From Halomonas denitrificans (lineage in GTDB: Bacteria > Pseudomonadota > Gammaproteobacteria > Xanthomonadales > Wenzhouxiangellaceae): a stretch of DNA of 64,000 nucleotides. The DNA is taken from contig JAHVKF010000003.1 of assembly GCA_019800895.1 (NCBI GenBank), positions 1 through 64,000 of the forward strand. Direction: 5' to 3'. Below, one piece after another: positions 54,754 to 64,000 of the stretch. The notes beneath the pieces are model-generated. The model worked only from the letters and a program-made list of their open reading frames with translations. It was not told where the DNA came from and searched no databases. Position numbers and translations under genes: made by a program. How positions within the stretch are numbered: the first letter of the stretch is position 1; each line of letters opens with the position of its first letter.

Positions 54754-57084
54754 ATGGATCCGACACGAAGACTCTGGTGGATTCTCGGCGTGATGTTCGC
54801 GCTTTCGTTCGGCGCATTGCTGTTCATCGGCTCGGAGATCTACCGCGAAATGCCGCCGATCCCGGAGCAGGTGGTCAGCGAGGACGGATCGACGATCTAC
54901 ACCCGCGACGACATCCAGCGCGGTCGCCAGGTGTGGCAGACGCTCGGGGGTCAACAGACCGGCTCCGTCTGGGGCCATGGCGCCTACGTGGCGCCGGACT
55001 GGTCGGCCGACTGGCTGCACCGCGAGGCGGTCGCGATCCTCGATATCTGGTCCGAAGGAGAGTTCGGAACGTCCTTCGACCGCCTCGATGGCGAGCGGCA
55101 GGCCGCACTACGCGCCCGGCTGGTGCCCGAGATGCGGACCAACACCTTCGATCCGGCCGACGGCACGGTCGTGGTGTCGGTCGACCGGGCCGAAGCGATC
55201 GAACAGGTGCACGGGCACTACCAGGCACTGTTCGGAAGCGACCCGGAGTTTCACACCCTGCGAGAGCAATACGCGATCGCCGACGGCGCCCTGGCTTCGA
55301 CGGAGCGGCAGGAGTTGCTGCCGGCGTTCTTCTTCTGGGCCTCCTGGGCGGCGAGCACGGAGCGCCCGGGCTCGGACATCACCTATACCAACAACTGGCC
55401 CCACGAGCCGCTGGTCGAAAACACGCCCAGTACCGGAATGGCGATGTGGTCGATGGCCTCGATCATCCTGCTGCTCGGTGGCGTCGGCGCCCTGTGTTGG
55501 TACTACGTGGCCACGCGCCACGAGGGCGAGCTGCCCACGCCGCCGGCCAACGATCCGCTGCTCGGTGGAGGTCCCACGCCCTCCCAGCGAGCGGTGGCGA
55601 AGTACTTCTACACGGTGATCGGGCTGTTCCTGGCCCAGATGCTGCTCGGGATGATCACCGCCCACTACGCCGTCGAGGGCCACGGCTTCTATGGCTTCAA
55701 CCTGTCCGAAATCCTGCCGTATTCGGTCGCCCGGACCTGGCACACCCAGCTCGGCGTGTTCTGGATCGCGACGGCCTGGCTGGCCACGGGTCTGTACGTG
55801 GCGCCGGTGATCTCCGGCCATGAACCGAAGTTCCAGAAGCTCGGTGTGGACGTGCTGTACGTCGCCCTGCTCGTCGTCGTCGTCGGCTCGATGGCCGGAG
55901 AGTGGTTCGGGGTGATGCAACGCTTCGATCTCGACACCAACTTCTGGCTCGGGCACCAGGGGTGGGAGTATGTCGATCTCGGCCGGTTCTGGCAGATCCT
56001 GCTGTTCGCCGGCCTGATGATCTGGCTGGGGCTGGTCGGGCGGTCGCTCTGGCCCGCCCTGAAGCAGCCGTCGGAGAACCGGGCCCTGATCGTCATCCTG
56101 TTCCTGTCGACGATCGCGATCGGGCTCTTCTACGCGGCCGGGCTGACCTGGGGCAAGCACACGCATCTTTCGATGGTGACCTACTGGCGCTGGTGGGTGG
56201 TCCACCTCTGGGTCGAGGGCTTCTTCGAGGTGTTCGCGACCGCCGTGGTGGCCTTGCTGTTCACGCGCATGGGCCTGGTCCGCGCGAAGCTGGCGACCCA
56301 CGCGGTGCTGTTCGCGACGATCGTGTTCCTGTTCGGCGGCATCCTGGGAACGCTCCATCACCTTTACTTCGCCGGCACGCCGACGAGCGTGATCGCGATC
56401 GGTGCGGTGTTCTCCGCCCTCGAGGTCGTGCCGCTGGTGCTGATCGGCTTCGAGGCCTGGGAGAACTTCCAGATGCGGCGGGCCGCCCCCTGGGTCGCTC
56501 GCTACAAGTGGCCGATCCTGTTCTTCGTCGCGGTGGCGTTCTGGAACCTGGTCGGTGCCGGGCTGCTCGGTTTCCTGATCAACCCGCCGATCTCGCTGTA
56601 CTACATCCAGGGCCTGAACACGACCCCGGCACACGGCCACGCCGCGCTGTTCGGTGTCTACGGCATGCTCGGCATCGGCCTGCTGCTGTTCGGCCTGCGC
56701 GGGCTGACTCGCGATGCCGGATGGAACTCCCGCCTGCTGAAGCCGACCTTCTGGCTGCTCAACATCGGCCTGGCGGCCATGGTGTTCGGTTCGCTGCTGC
56801 CGGCCGGCGTCTACCAGGCGTTCTGGTCCATCACCGAGGGACTGTGGTACGCGCGTTCTCCCGAGATCATCCATTCGACCGTCATGGAAACGCTGGTCTG
56901 GCTGCGCGTGCCGGGTGACATCCTGTTCGCCGCCGGCGGGGCGCTGCTGGCCTGGTTCGTGTTCGGGCTGTGGCGGGGCGGGCGCCTCGAAGCACGGCCG
57001 GTGGACACCTCTGCACCGCAACGGCCGGCTGACAGCGAGGCCGGTGCCGAGCCGGCCGTGGTCCGGTCGGTCGGAAAGCCGTAG
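54754..57084 (+). CDS. norZ: Quinol-dependent nitric oxide reductase (qNOR)
   Basis: 776 residues, fourteen membrane segments expected. The fused N-terminal part (VSEDGSTIYTRDDIQRGRQVWQ, GGQQTGSVWGHGAYVAPDWSADWLHRE) is the qNOR-specific NorC-like region without heme c. The NorB-like core has ARTWHTQLGVFWIATAWL, WRWWVVHLWVEGFFEVFATA, GTLHHLYFAGTP and TPAHGHAALFGVYGMLG, which supply the heme and FeB histidines. It reduces 2 NO to N2O using quinol in the inner membrane. A GGAAGGAG ribosome site precedes the ATG. NsrR sites overlap the promoter. Confidence 0.95.
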   Translation: MDPTRRLWWILGVMFALSFGALLFIGSEIYREMPPIPEQVVSEDGSTIYTRDDIQRGRQVWQTLGGQQTGSVWGHGAYVAPDWSADWLHREAVAILDIWSEGEFGTSFDRLDGERQAALRARLVPEMRTNTFDPADGTVVVSVDRAEAIEQVHGHYQALFGSDPEFHTLREQYAIADGALASTERQELLPAFFFWASWAASTERPGSDITYTNNWPHEPLVENTPSTGMAMWSMASIILLLGGVGALCWYYVATRHEGELPTPPANDPLLGGGPTPSQRAVAKYFYTVIGLFLAQMLLGMITAHYAVEGHGFYGFNLSEILPYSVARTWHTQLGVFWIATAWLATGLYVAPVISGHEPKFQKLGVDVLYVALLVVVVGSMAGEWFGVMQRFDLDTNFWLGHQGWEYVDLGRFWQILLFAGLMIWLGLVGRSLWPALKQPSENRALIVILFLSTIAIGLFYAAGLTWGKHTHLSMVTYWRWWVVHLWVEGFFEVFATAVVALLFTRMGLVRAKLATHAVLFATIVFLFGGILGTLHHLYFAGTPTSVIAIGAVFSALEVVPLVLIGFEAWENFQMRRAAPWVARYKWPILFFVAVAFWNLVGAGLLGFLINPPISLYYIQGLNTTPAHGHAALFGVYGMLGIGLLLFGLRGLTRDAGWNSRLLKPTFWLLNIGLAAMVFGSLLPAGVYQAFWSITEGLWYARSPEIIHSTVMETLVWLRVPGDILFAAGGALLAWFVFGLWRGGRLEARPVDTSAPQRPADSEAGAEPAVVRSVGKP

Positions 57085-57113
57085 CGCTCCCGACGGCCCG
57101 TCACCTGCACCTC

Positions 57114-57141
57114 ACGCCGCCCGGCTCCCGGGCGGCGTTTT
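57114..57141 (+). terminator. Intrinsic terminator after norZ
   Basis: ACGCCGCCCGG (57114-57124) pairs perfectly with CCGGGCGGCGT (57128-57138) around CTC and runs into T. Confidence 0.9.
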
Positions 57142-57201
57142 CGTATCCGGTCGAGCGATCCGGCTTGGCATACTGGTTGGCCGCTTTTCCAGGAAATTCC
57201 G

Positions 57202-58182
57202 ATGCGCGCCATCCAGGTTCACGAATTCGCCGACCCGTCGAAGGTCGAAGTCCACGAGATCGACGACGCCCCCGAGCCCGGACGGGGTCAGGTGCGGCTG
57301 ACGGTGGCCGGCGTCGGCATCGGCTATTTCGACGGTCTGCTGGTCAGCGGGCAGTACCAGATCCGGCCCGAGCTCCCGTTCGTGCCCGGCAGTTCGATGG
57401 CCGGCATCGTCGAATCGGTCGGCGACGGGGTGACGCACCTGAAGGCCGGTCAGCCGGTCGCTTCCTTCGCCCTGCACGGCGGCCTGGCCGAGCGCGTCGT
57501 GCTGCCCGCCGCGTCCTGCGTGCCGCTGCCGGCATCGGTGGACCCGCACGCCGCGGCCAACTTCTTCGTGTCCTGGGCCACCGGTCTGTACGGCCTGCGC
57601 GAGATCGGCAAGGTGCGGGGCGGCGAGACCGTGCTGATCCTCGGCGCGGCGGGCAGCACCGGGACCACGGCGATCGAATGCGCGAAAGCGCTGGGCGCGA
57701 AGGTGATCGCTGCCGCATCGACGGAGTCCAAGCGCGTGCATTGCCGGGACCACGGCGCCGACGAGGTGGTCGACTACACCGCGGACGGCTGGCGCGACGA
57801 GGTCAAGGCGATGACCGGGGGCAGGGGTGTCGACGCGGTCTACGATCCGGTCGGCGGCGAGTCCGCCGAACCGGCGCTCAGGCTGCTGGCGCCGGGCGGG
57901 CGCTACCTGGTGGTCGGCTTCGTGACCGGCATCGCGAAGATACCCCTCAACCTGCCGCTGCTCAAGCGCTGCAGCATCCACGGCGTGAACTGGGGCGGAT
58001 CGGTCATGGCCGATCCGTCGGTGGTGCCGCCGGTGCTGTCGACCTTGGTCGAGTGGGCGGCCTCGGGAACGATCGATGCGGCACCGGCACAGGTCTACCC
58101 GCTGGCTCGAACCGGGGACGCGTTCGCGGCGCTGTTCTCGCGCGAATCCACCGGCGCGCGGGTCGTCGACCCACGCGCTTGA
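57202..58182 (+). CDS. Zinc-independent quinone oxidoreductase-type dehydrogenase
   Basis: 326 residues of the medium-chain dehydrogenase family. PFVPGSSMAGIVESVGDGV near residue 55 replaces the zinc motif GHE, and LILGAAGSTGTTAIECAKALGAKVIA is the NADPH site. GGRGVDAVYDPVGGE and PGGRYLVVGFVTG follow. No zinc cysteines are present. It likely reduces quinones or enones with NADPH. It has no clear partner genes. Confidence 0.9.
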   Translation: MRAIQVHEFADPSKVEVHEIDDAPEPGRGQVRLTVAGVGIGYFDGLLVSGQYQIRPELPFVPGSSMAGIVESVGDGVTHLKAGQPVASFALHGGLAERVVLPAASCVPLPASVDPHAAANFFVSWATGLYGLREIGKVRGGETVLILGAAGSTGTTAIECAKALGAKVIAAASTESKRVHCRDHGADEVVDYTADGWRDEVKAMTGGRGVDAVYDPVGGESAEPALRLLAPGGRYLVVGFVTGIAKIPLNLPLLKRCSIHGVNWGGSVMADPSVVPPVLSTLVEWAASGTIDAAPAQVYPLARTGDAFAALFSRESTGARVVDPRA

Positions 58183-58233
58183 CGCAAGCTGCGTATGCTC
58201 GCCGTCTACCGATTGCTGCAACGAGGACGATCC

Positions 58234-60192
58234 ATGCCCCTTCGAACCGAATTCATGCTGGCGACCGCCGGCCTGCTGGCGTTGTCGACGGCCGTCGCCG
58301 CCGACGTCGACCGCCGGACCGCCAATTCCGGAAACGTGGTGCTCGAGGACGTGCCGGAGATTCCGGCCGAGATCGGCGAAGCGCTGACGCGCTACCAGAA
58401 CGTGCGCTCGGCCAGCGTTGCCGGCTGGAGCGCCGACGGCGAGTCGATCTACATCGAGACCCGCTTCGGCGAGGTCAGCCAGCTGCACCGGGTCGACCAG
58501 CCCCTGGGCATGCGCCGCCAGCTGACCTGGTTCGACGAACCGGTCGGCCAGGTCGCGCGGCGGCCGGGGTCGGACCAGATGGCTTTCACCATGGACGAAG
58601 GCGGCAGCGAGTTCGCGCAGATCTTCCTGTTCGATCCGTCGACGGCGACGCACCGCATGATCAGCGACGGCGAATCGCGCAACGGCGGGCTCCAGTGGTC
58701 CGACGACGGCCGCTACCTGGCCTTCCAGTCCACGCGCCGCAACGGCCGTTCGAACGATATCTGGTTGATGGACATGGAATCCGACGGCGAGCCGAGGATG
58801 GTGCTCGAGTCGCCGGACGGCAGCTGGTGGGGTCCGGTGGATTTCGCCCCGGACAACTCGAAGCTCCTGATCGTCCAGTACATCAGCGCCAACGATTCGC
58901 GCATCCACGTGCTCGACCTTGAATCGGGCGAGCGGGAGCGGATCGCCGGCGGCGGTGAAACGATGTCGCGCAACCTGCCGTCGGGTTTCTCGGCCGACGG
59001 CGAATCGGTGTTCCTGGCCACCGATGCCGGCAGCGAATTCGCCCAGCTCGCGCGCCTCGACCTGGACACCGGCGAGACCACCGTGCTGACCGCGGACATC
59101 CCGTGGTCCGTGGCCGGCGTGCAGCTGAACCATGCACGCGATGCGGGCGTGTTCGTCACCAACGAAGGCGGAATCAGCCGCGTCTATCGCTTCGATCCGG
59201 CCTCCGGCGAGTACGAACGCATCGACTCGGTGCCCGAGGGCGTGGTCGGCGGTGGCGTGTTCAGCCCCGACGATTCCCGGATCGCGATGGTGGTCAACAA
59301 CGCCCGTTCGCCGAGCGACGTCTACGTCTTCGACTGGGCAAGCGGCGAGCGCACGCGCTGGACCGCCAGCGAAGTCGGGGGCCTGGACCCCGACGGCTTC
59401 GTCATGCCCGAACTCATCGACTACCCGACCTTCGACGAGGTCGACGGTGAAGCCCGCCGCATTCCGGCCTTCGTCTATCGTCCGGACGGCGAGGGGCCGC
59501 ACCCGGTCATCATTTCCATCCACGGCGGCCCCGAAGGCCAGGCCCGCCCGACCTTCAGCTCGACCTACCAGCTGTGGATCGACCGCGTCGGTGCCGCGGT
59601 CGTGGTGCCGAACGTGCGCGGTTCGTCCGGCTACGGCAAGAGCTACCTGCAGCTCGACAACGGCTTCAAGCGCGAGGACTCGGTGCGCGACATCGGCGCC
59701 CTGCTGGACTGGATCGCCGAGCAGCCGGAGCTCGACGAGAACCGCGTCGCGGTCTACGGCGGCAGCTACGGCGGGTACATGGTGCTGGCCTCGGCGGTGC
59801 ATTACAGCGACCGCCTGAAGGCCGCCGTCGACGTCGTCGGCATCTCCAACTTCGTGACGTTCCTGGAGAACACGCAGGACTACCGCCGCGACCTCCGCCG
59901 CGTCGAGTACGGCGACGAACGCGATCCGGAAATGCGGGCCCACCTCGAGGCCATCAGCCCGTTGAACAACGTCGAGAAGATCGACGTGCCGATGTTCGTC
60001 ATCCAGGGCGAGAACGACCCCCGGGTGCCGGTCACCGAGGCCGAGCAGATCGTTGCCGCCTTGCGCGAGCAGGGCAGCCCCGTCTGGTACATGAACGCCC
60101 TGAACGAGGGACACGGCTACCGGAAGAAGGAGAACCGCGACCTGTACGCCGAGGCGGTGGTGCTGTTCCTGGAGACCTATCTGCTGGATTGA
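58234..60192 (+). CDS. Secreted S9 family (prolyl oligopeptidase-like) peptidase
   Basis: 652 residues with signal peptide (MLATAGLLALSTAVAADV). The N-terminal beta-propeller (TolB/WD-like repeats such as SRNGGLQWSDDGRYLAFQST) spans to about residue 400. The alpha/beta hydrolase domain has the catalytic Ser511 in YGGSYGGYM, Asp595 in ENDPRVP and His627 in NEGHGY. It cleaves short peptides, probably in the periplasm, as in the DPP/acylaminoacyl-peptidase group. A GAGGA ribosome site precedes the start. Confidence 0.93.
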   Translation: MPLRTEFMLATAGLLALSTAVAADVDRRTANSGNVVLEDVPEIPAEIGEALTRYQNVRSASVAGWSADGESIYIETRFGEVSQLHRVDQPLGMRRQLTWFDEPVGQVARRPGSDQMAFTMDEGGSEFAQIFLFDPSTATHRMISDGESRNGGLQWSDDGRYLAFQSTRRNGRSNDIWLMDMESDGEPRMVLESPDGSWWGPVDFAPDNSKLLIVQYISANDSRIHVLDLESGERERIAGGGETMSRNLPSGFSADGESVFLATDAGSEFAQLARLDLDTGETTVLTADIPWSVAGVQLNHARDAGVFVTNEGGISRVYRFDPASGEYERIDSVPEGVVGGGVFSPDDSRIAMVVNNARSPSDVYVFDWASGERTRWTASEVGGLDPDGFVMPELIDYPTFDEVDGEARRIPAFVYRPDGEGPHPVIISIHGGPEGQARPTFSSTYQLWIDRVGAAVVVPNVRGSSGYGKSYLQLDNGFKREDSVRDIGALLDWIAEQPELDENRVAVYGGSYGGYMVLASAVHYSDRLKAAVDVVGISNFVTFLENTQDYRRDLRRVEYGDERDPEMRAHLEAISPLNNVEKIDVPMFVIQGENDPRVPVTEAEQIVAALREQGSPVWYMNALNEGHGYRKKENRDLYAEAVVLFLETYLLD

Positions 60193-60685
60193 AGCGCAGG
60201 AAGCGGCGGGCCCGTAAGTGACGGCTCCCGCCCGCTTTGCCTGCTGGAGGGGGCTCCGACCGAACCTCCTGCGAGTCGCTGGGCACCGGCTCGGAGGCCG
60301 GGGTGACCGGCATGATGATCGAGGGCGGAAAGGTCCTGTGGGAGCGAGCCTGCTCGCGAACGAGCCCGATAGGAATTCAGGAGCCTTGACGGAACCCCCT
60401 GAAAGTCACTGGGTCCCGGCTCGGAGGCCGGGGCGACGGTGATGGCGATTGGGGTCGGGGGCGACGGTGGTACGCCTGCAGGAGTGAGCTTGCGAGCGAA
60501 CCTCCCGCAATCCGGCGCCAGGCCGGCGCATTCGCTCGCAAGCTCACTCCCACAGATCAAGGCCCCGCCCACAAGCGCCCCGCCCTCCAACAGGCCATGA
60601 TCACTCCGGTGCGTCTCCGAGGGAGAGTGAGGACTTCGACACCGGGCGAACCATCGCCTGCGCCCGCTGCGATTCACCGCCGGCA
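60193..60685. repeat. Intergenic repeats: direct repeat pair and REP-like palindromes
   Basis: No gene is seen in 493 bases. A 45-base unit (ending CGGCTCGGAGGCCGGGG, then YGAC) occurs at 60263-60307 and 60391-60435. A single REP-like arm (CTGTGGGAGCGAGCCTGC) begins at 60336. A full inverted pair of type 1 is at 60476-60555 and a type 2 partial arm at about 60573-60596. Both types also occur at 27.3-27.5 kb. Confidence 0.75.
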
Positions 60686-61438
60686 CTACTTGCCCAGCAG
60701 GCTCTTGATCGTATCGATCGGTACGGGAAACACGACGGTGGAGTTCTTCTCGCCGGCGATGTCACCCAGGGTCTGGAGGTAGCGTAGCTGGATGGCGTTC
60801 GGGCTCTCGGCGAGTTTCTGTGCGGCTTCGACGAGCTTCTGGGCGGCCTGCTGTTCCCCTTCGGCATGGATGACCTTGGCCCGCCGCTGGCGTTCGGCCT
60901 CGGCCTGCTTGGCGATCGCGCGAATCATCGATTCGTCGAGGTCGATGTGCTTGATCTCGACGTTGGTCACCTTGACGCCCCAGCCGTCGGTCTGTCGGTC
61001 GAGGATGACCTGGATGTCCTCGTTGAGCTTGTCGCGTTCGGCGAGCATCTCGTCGAGTTCGTGCTTGCCGAGCACGGAGCGGAGCGTGGTCTGGGCGAGC
61101 TGGCTGGTCGCGTCCATGAAGCGTTCGACGTTGATGATGGCCTTCTCCGGATCGACCACGCGGTAGTAGACCACGGCGTTGACCTTGACCGATACGTTGT
61201 CGAAGGAGATCACGTCCTGGGTCGGAACGTCCATGACCACCGTACGCAGGTCGACGCGCACCATCTGCTGGACGATCGGGATGACCAGGATGATGCCGGG
61301 GCCCTTGACCTTGTCGAAGCGGCCGAGGGTGAAGATCACGCCGCGCTCGTACTCGCGCAGGATCTTGATCGTGTTGGCCAGCAGCAGGATCAGCAGAAAG
61401 CCGATCACGCCGGCGAAGCTCAGGACGTCGATGTTCAT
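60686..61438 (-). CDS. Slipin/stomatin-like SPFH membrane protein
   Basis: 250 residues. One N-terminal membrane helix ([17 protein letters not shown]) is followed by the SPFH domain ([64 protein letters not shown]) and a coiled segment ([22 protein letters not shown]). Such proteins form membrane microdomain scaffolds. It lies 71 bases after the nfeD gene on the same strand, the classic NfeD-slipin pair. Confidence 0.95.
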   Translation of the reverse strand: MNIDVLSFAGVIGFLLILLLANTIKILREYERGVIFTLGRFDKVKGPGIILVIPIVQQMVRVDLRTVVMDVPTQDVISFDNVSVKVNAVVYYRVVDPEKAIINVERFMDATSQLAQTTLRSVLGKHELDEMLAERDKLNEDIQVILDRQTDGWGVKVTNVEIKHIDLDESMIRAIAKQAEAERQRRAKVIHAEGEQQAAQKLVEAAQKLAESPNAIQLRYLQTLGDIAGEKNSTVVFPVPIDTIKSLLGK

Positions 61439-61509
61439 GCGATTCTCCTGTCGTACGTGATGCCGGTGGTGGATCGACGACGGGCGCCGGCCCGGTCGAT
61501 CCCTTGCGT

Positions 61510-62973
61510 TCAGGGCGTTTTCGATTCGCCCGCTGTCCGGGGGTCGTCGGCTTCGACCTCGAGCACGAAGCCTTCGTCCTTCATGCCGACGATTCGTACT
61601 CGCTGTCCGCGCCGGACGGCATCGCGGGACCGGGCGAACCAGTCCTCGCCCTGGACGTGCACGCGGCCGCGGCCTTCGTCGAAATCGTCGATCGCCTCGG
61701 CCGTGTGGTCGATCAAGGATGCGCGCCCGGTCATCCGGGGCCGCTGCAGCGCGCGCCGGGCCATCCACACGATCATGCCGAACAGGACGGCGCCGGACAC
61801 GGCCAGGCCGGCGATCAGACCGTCGTTGACCGCGAAGCCGGGGATGTCTTCGTCGAACAGGATCACCGAGCCGAACACGACGGCGATCAGTCCGCCGATG
61901 CCAAGGATGCCGAAGGACGGCACGAACAGTTCCACGGCAATCAATGCCAGGCCGAGGGCCATCAGCGCGAGGCCGGCGTAGTTCACGGGCAGGATCTGGA
62001 ACGCGTAGAGCGCCAGCAACAGACTGATGCCGCCGATGACACCGGGCACCAGGGCGCCCGGGTTGTAGCCCTCGAGCAGCAGTCCGTAGACGCCAACCAG
62101 CAAGAGGATGTAGGCCAGGGTCGGGTTGGTGAGGATGGACAGCAGTTCGAAGCGCCAGTCGGGCTCGACGTCGGTCACGGGAAGGCCCTGGGTCCGGAGC
62201 GTCACGCTGCGGTCGTGGAGTTTGACCTCGCGGCCGTCGATGGCCGTGAGGAGCTCATCGACGTTCTCGGAAATCACGTCGATCACGTTGGCCTCCAGCG
62301 CTGCGGGGGCGGTCAGCGTGGCGGCGTCGCGCACCGCGGCCTCGGCCCAGTCGGCGTTGCGACCGTGCCGCTCGGCCAGGCCGCGAATATAGGCAATCGC
62401 GTCGTTGAGTGATTTCGCGCCGGAGGCATCGGCCGGTTGTCGATCGGGCGCCGTTGACCCATTGGCTTCCGGGTCATCTTCGTTCGCGCCGGCCTGGTCG
62501 TCGCTTGACTCGTCTTCACCTGCCGGCGCCGGCGAGGTGCCACCGATCGGCACCGGGGTGGCGGCGCCGAGGTGGGTGGCCGGCGCCATCGCCGCCACCG
62601 GGCTGGCCAGGAGGATGTAGGTGCCGGCGCTGGCGGCGCGCGCGCCGTCGGGTGCCACCCAGGTCGCGACCGGGACGTCGGCGTTGAGGATCTTCGAGAT
62701 GATGTCCCGCATCGAGGCGTCGAGCCCGCCGGGCGTATCAAGCTTGAGTACGACCAGGGCGGCGTCCTCCTCCTCGCCGCGCTCGATCCCGCGGACGATG
62801 AAGTCGCGGGTCGCCGGGCCGATCGCGTCGGCGACGGTCAGCTGGAGGACCCGGTCGGTCTCGTCGTCCTGCGCCGCGGCACCCGCGAGCAGCAGCAGGC
62901 CGGCCAGTAGCAGGCCGCCGGCGGCCAGGCGTCGGCGAAACCCCCGAGTCGATGGCTTCGACATCGTTCGCAT
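61510..62973 (-). CDS. NfeD-family membrane serine protease (long form)
   Basis: 487 residues with signal peptide ([19 protein letters not shown]). The ClpP-like protease domain has [20 protein letters not shown], the nucleophile Ser in [13 protein letters not shown], and the candidate base Lys in [17 protein letters not shown] disordered acidic linker (about 155-185) lies inside it. Several membrane helices (about 290-420) and a C-terminal OB-fold ([16 protein letters not shown] to [16 protein letters not shown]) follow. It cleaves stomatin in archaeal relatives. It pairs with the slipin gene downstream. Confidence 0.93.
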   Translation of the reverse strand: MRTMSKPSTRGFRRRLAAGGLLLAGLLLLAGAAAQDDETDRVLQLTVADAIGPATRDFIVRGIERGEEEDAALVVLKLDTPGGLDASMRDIISKILNADVPVATWVAPDGARAASAGTYILLASPVAAMAPATHLGAATPVPIGGTSPAPAGEDESSDDQAGANEDDPEANGSTAPDRQPADASGAKSLNDAIAYIRGLAERHGRNADWAEAAVRDAATLTAPAALEANVIDVISENVDELLTAIDGREVKLHDRSVTLRTQGLPVTDVEPDWRFELLSILTNPTLAYILLLVGVYGLLLEGYNPGALVPGVIGGISLLLALYAFQILPVNYAGLALMALGLALIAVELFVPSFGILGIGGLIAVVFGSVILFDEDIPGFAVNDGLIAGLAVSGAVLFGMIVWMARRALQRPRMTGRASLIDHTAEAIDDFDEGRGRVHVQGEDWFARSRDAVRRGQRVRIVGMKDEGFVLEVEADDPRTAGESKTP

Positions 62974-63056
62974 GACTCCATCATCCCGGACCGGTGTGCA
63001 CGGTGCGTGCAGCCGGGCCCCGTGTTCGTCGACGCGCCGTCCCGTCGCCGCGTCGC

Positions 63057-63779
63057 TCAGTCGTCGAGCATGTAGTCGATCGTCGTCACGACGCGGACCA
63101 GCTTGTCTTCCGGCGACGTCGGGTCGCGTTCGGTGATCGTGAAATAGCCCTGGCGCGCCGAGCGGATCGCGCCGACCCGGCTGCCCGAATCCTCGGCGAA
63201 CTGGTCGGCGGCGCGTCGCGCGTCGGCGGTGGCCTCGGCGATCATTTCCGGCTTGATGTCGTCCAGGCCGGTGAACAGGAACTGCGAGGCATTGCCCCAG
63301 TCGGGCATCAAGGGAACGCCCTGGCTGATCAGCTCGGCGGCCTGGTCCATGGCCTGGCGGGTGGCCTCGACCTTGGTCGTGCGCAGGGTCAGCGTTCGCT
63401 GCGCTGCATAGCGCTCGGCCGGTCGCTGGTTGTCGTAGGCGTTCAGCCAGCGGTCGGTGACCTGCGGCGGATTGCGGCGAATCTCGTCGTCATTGAATCC
63501 GTTGAGCTTGAGGTAGGCCACCACGGATTCGTCGGTCCTGTCCATTCCGGCGCGCAATGCCTCCAGTGTCTCGGCGGACAGCGAGTAGGTGATCGGCCAG
63601 ATCGCCAGGTCGGCTCGGACCTCGCGCTCGGACAGGCCCTTGACCTCGACGAAGCGATCGCGCACCGCGAAGTCGCGCACCGCGTCGGCCAGGAACAGGC
63701 TGGCCAGCACCAGCCCGATGGCCAGAAGCAGCGGTCCGAACCAATCGCGTTCGCGGGCTGTCGTTCGTTCCTGCGTCAT
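63057..63779 (-). CDS. SIMPL domain (DUF541) protein
   Basis: 240 residues with an uncleaved-looking N-terminal membrane segment (WFGPLLLAIGLVLASLFLAD). The SIMPL/BP26 domain follows: FVEVKGLSEREVRADLAIWP, DESVVAYLKLNGF, RTLTLRTTKVEATRQAMDQA and GYFTITERD. The function of the family is poorly known; an envelope role is likely. It lies 83 bases upstream of nfeD on the same strand. Confidence 0.88.
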   Translation of the reverse strand: MTQERTTARERDWFGPLLLAIGLVLASLFLADAVRDFAVRDRFVEVKGLSEREVRADLAIWPITYSLSAETLEALRAGMDRTDESVVAYLKLNGFNDDEIRRNPPQVTDRWLNAYDNQRPAERYAAQRTLTLRTTKVEATRQAMDQAAELISQGVPLMPDWGNASQFLFTGLDDIKPEMIAEATADARRAADQFAEDSGSRVGAIRSARQGYFTITERDPTSPEDKLVRVVTTIDYMLDD

Positions 63780-63895
63780 CGACGAACCTCCCGTGCAACA
63801 ATCGAGTCCATGATCGTTTCCATCATAGTCGCAAGGCCCGTGCTTGCAGGCCGTGTCCGTGCAGGGCTTGGACTCCGGCGACGAGGCGAAGTGCC

Positions 63896-64000
63896 ATGTG
63901 CCTGATCGCCTTCGACTGGCACCCCGACCGGGAGCGGCCCCTGGTGCTGGTCGCCAACCGCGACGAATTCCACGCCCGGCCGACCCGCGCCCTGCACTGG
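63896..64000 (+). CDS. NRDE/TANGO2 family protein, 5' end only
   Basis: 35 codons to the window edge, reading MCLIAFDWHPDRERPLVLVA followed by NRDEFHARPTRALHW. The MC at the start (exposing an N-terminal cysteine) and the NRDE motif define the NRDE (TANGO2-like) family. The rest lies outside. Divergent from the SIMPL gene. Confidence 0.88.
   Translation, partial: MCLIAFDWHPDRERPLVLVANRDEFHARPTRALHW

Noticed and set aside
57112-60114. A 1000-residue minus-strand frame over the quinone oxidoreductase and S9 peptidase
   Set aside because: Shadow frame of two well-defined genes.

Overview
The window is a GC-rich, densely packed bacterial chromosome segment. Gene content (bamC next to dapA, mnmC, parC, pcnB-folK-panBCD, an IPTL-CTERM-type protein tail, a secreted protein ending in a DGFE-type tail) points to a gammaproteobacterium. 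The style resembles marine or saline Lysobacterales such as Wenzhouxiangellaceae, but that placement is an inference from gene style and not from a marker comparison. A two-gene glycine methylation pathway for glycine betaine fits a salt-adapted life. A cd1 nitrite reductase, a quinol NO reductase, NnrS and NsrR show that it meets and reduces nitrite and NO.

Layout. 0-8.5 kb: the 3' part of a giant secreted repeat protein (ten 354-bp DUF11-like repeats, then six repeats of about 126 residues with cysteine pairs) and a downstream partner with an IPTL-CTERM-like anchor. 8.5-26.6 kb: housekeeping and metabolic genes (GST, HD-GYP, mnmC, NYN protein, deacetylase, alcohol dehydrogenase, cation exchanger, parC, M16 protease, DMT transporter, PhoH, Bcp, dapA-bamC). 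26.6-27.5 kb: a nest of palindromic repeats. 27.5-35.7 kb: fdxA, then pcnB-folK-panB-panC with ATGA overlaps, a candidate small RNA or attenuator, panD, pgi, and the betaine pair. 35.7-37.6 kb: the most unusual region, with two intact tRNA-Ser genes embedded in defective tRNA-Ser copies, inverted and direct tRNA 3'-end copies, terminators and small hairpin-rich insertions that all sit at a GAA^T site. The same arrangement recurs downstream of tRNA-Arg at 48.6 kb. 37.7-41.5 kb: sugar dehydrogenase, cspA, a serine hydrolase and an ABA4-like gene broken by a 276-bp element with perfect 26-bp inverted ends. 41.5-48.5 kb: outer-membrane protein, nirS and a TonB receptor on the minus strand, and alkB on the plus strand. 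49-57 kb: FG-GAP protein, GNAT, OsmC, YeiH, then nsrR-nnrS-DUF454 divergent from the quinol NO reductase gene. 57-64 kb: quinone oxidoreductase, S9 peptidase, palindromic repeats, slipin, NfeD, a SIMPL protein and the start of an NRDE gene.

How genes work together. The nitrite/NO genes form two clusters that share similar NsrR-like 11-1-11 palindromes, one next to an FNR-type box, so one NO-sensing regulon is likely. panB, panC and panD supply pantothenate. The glycine/sarcosine and sarcosine/dimethylglycine methyltransferases together make betaine from glycine. The best candidate for an undescribed system is the tRNA-linked family of hairpin insertions and amplified tRNA 3' ends.
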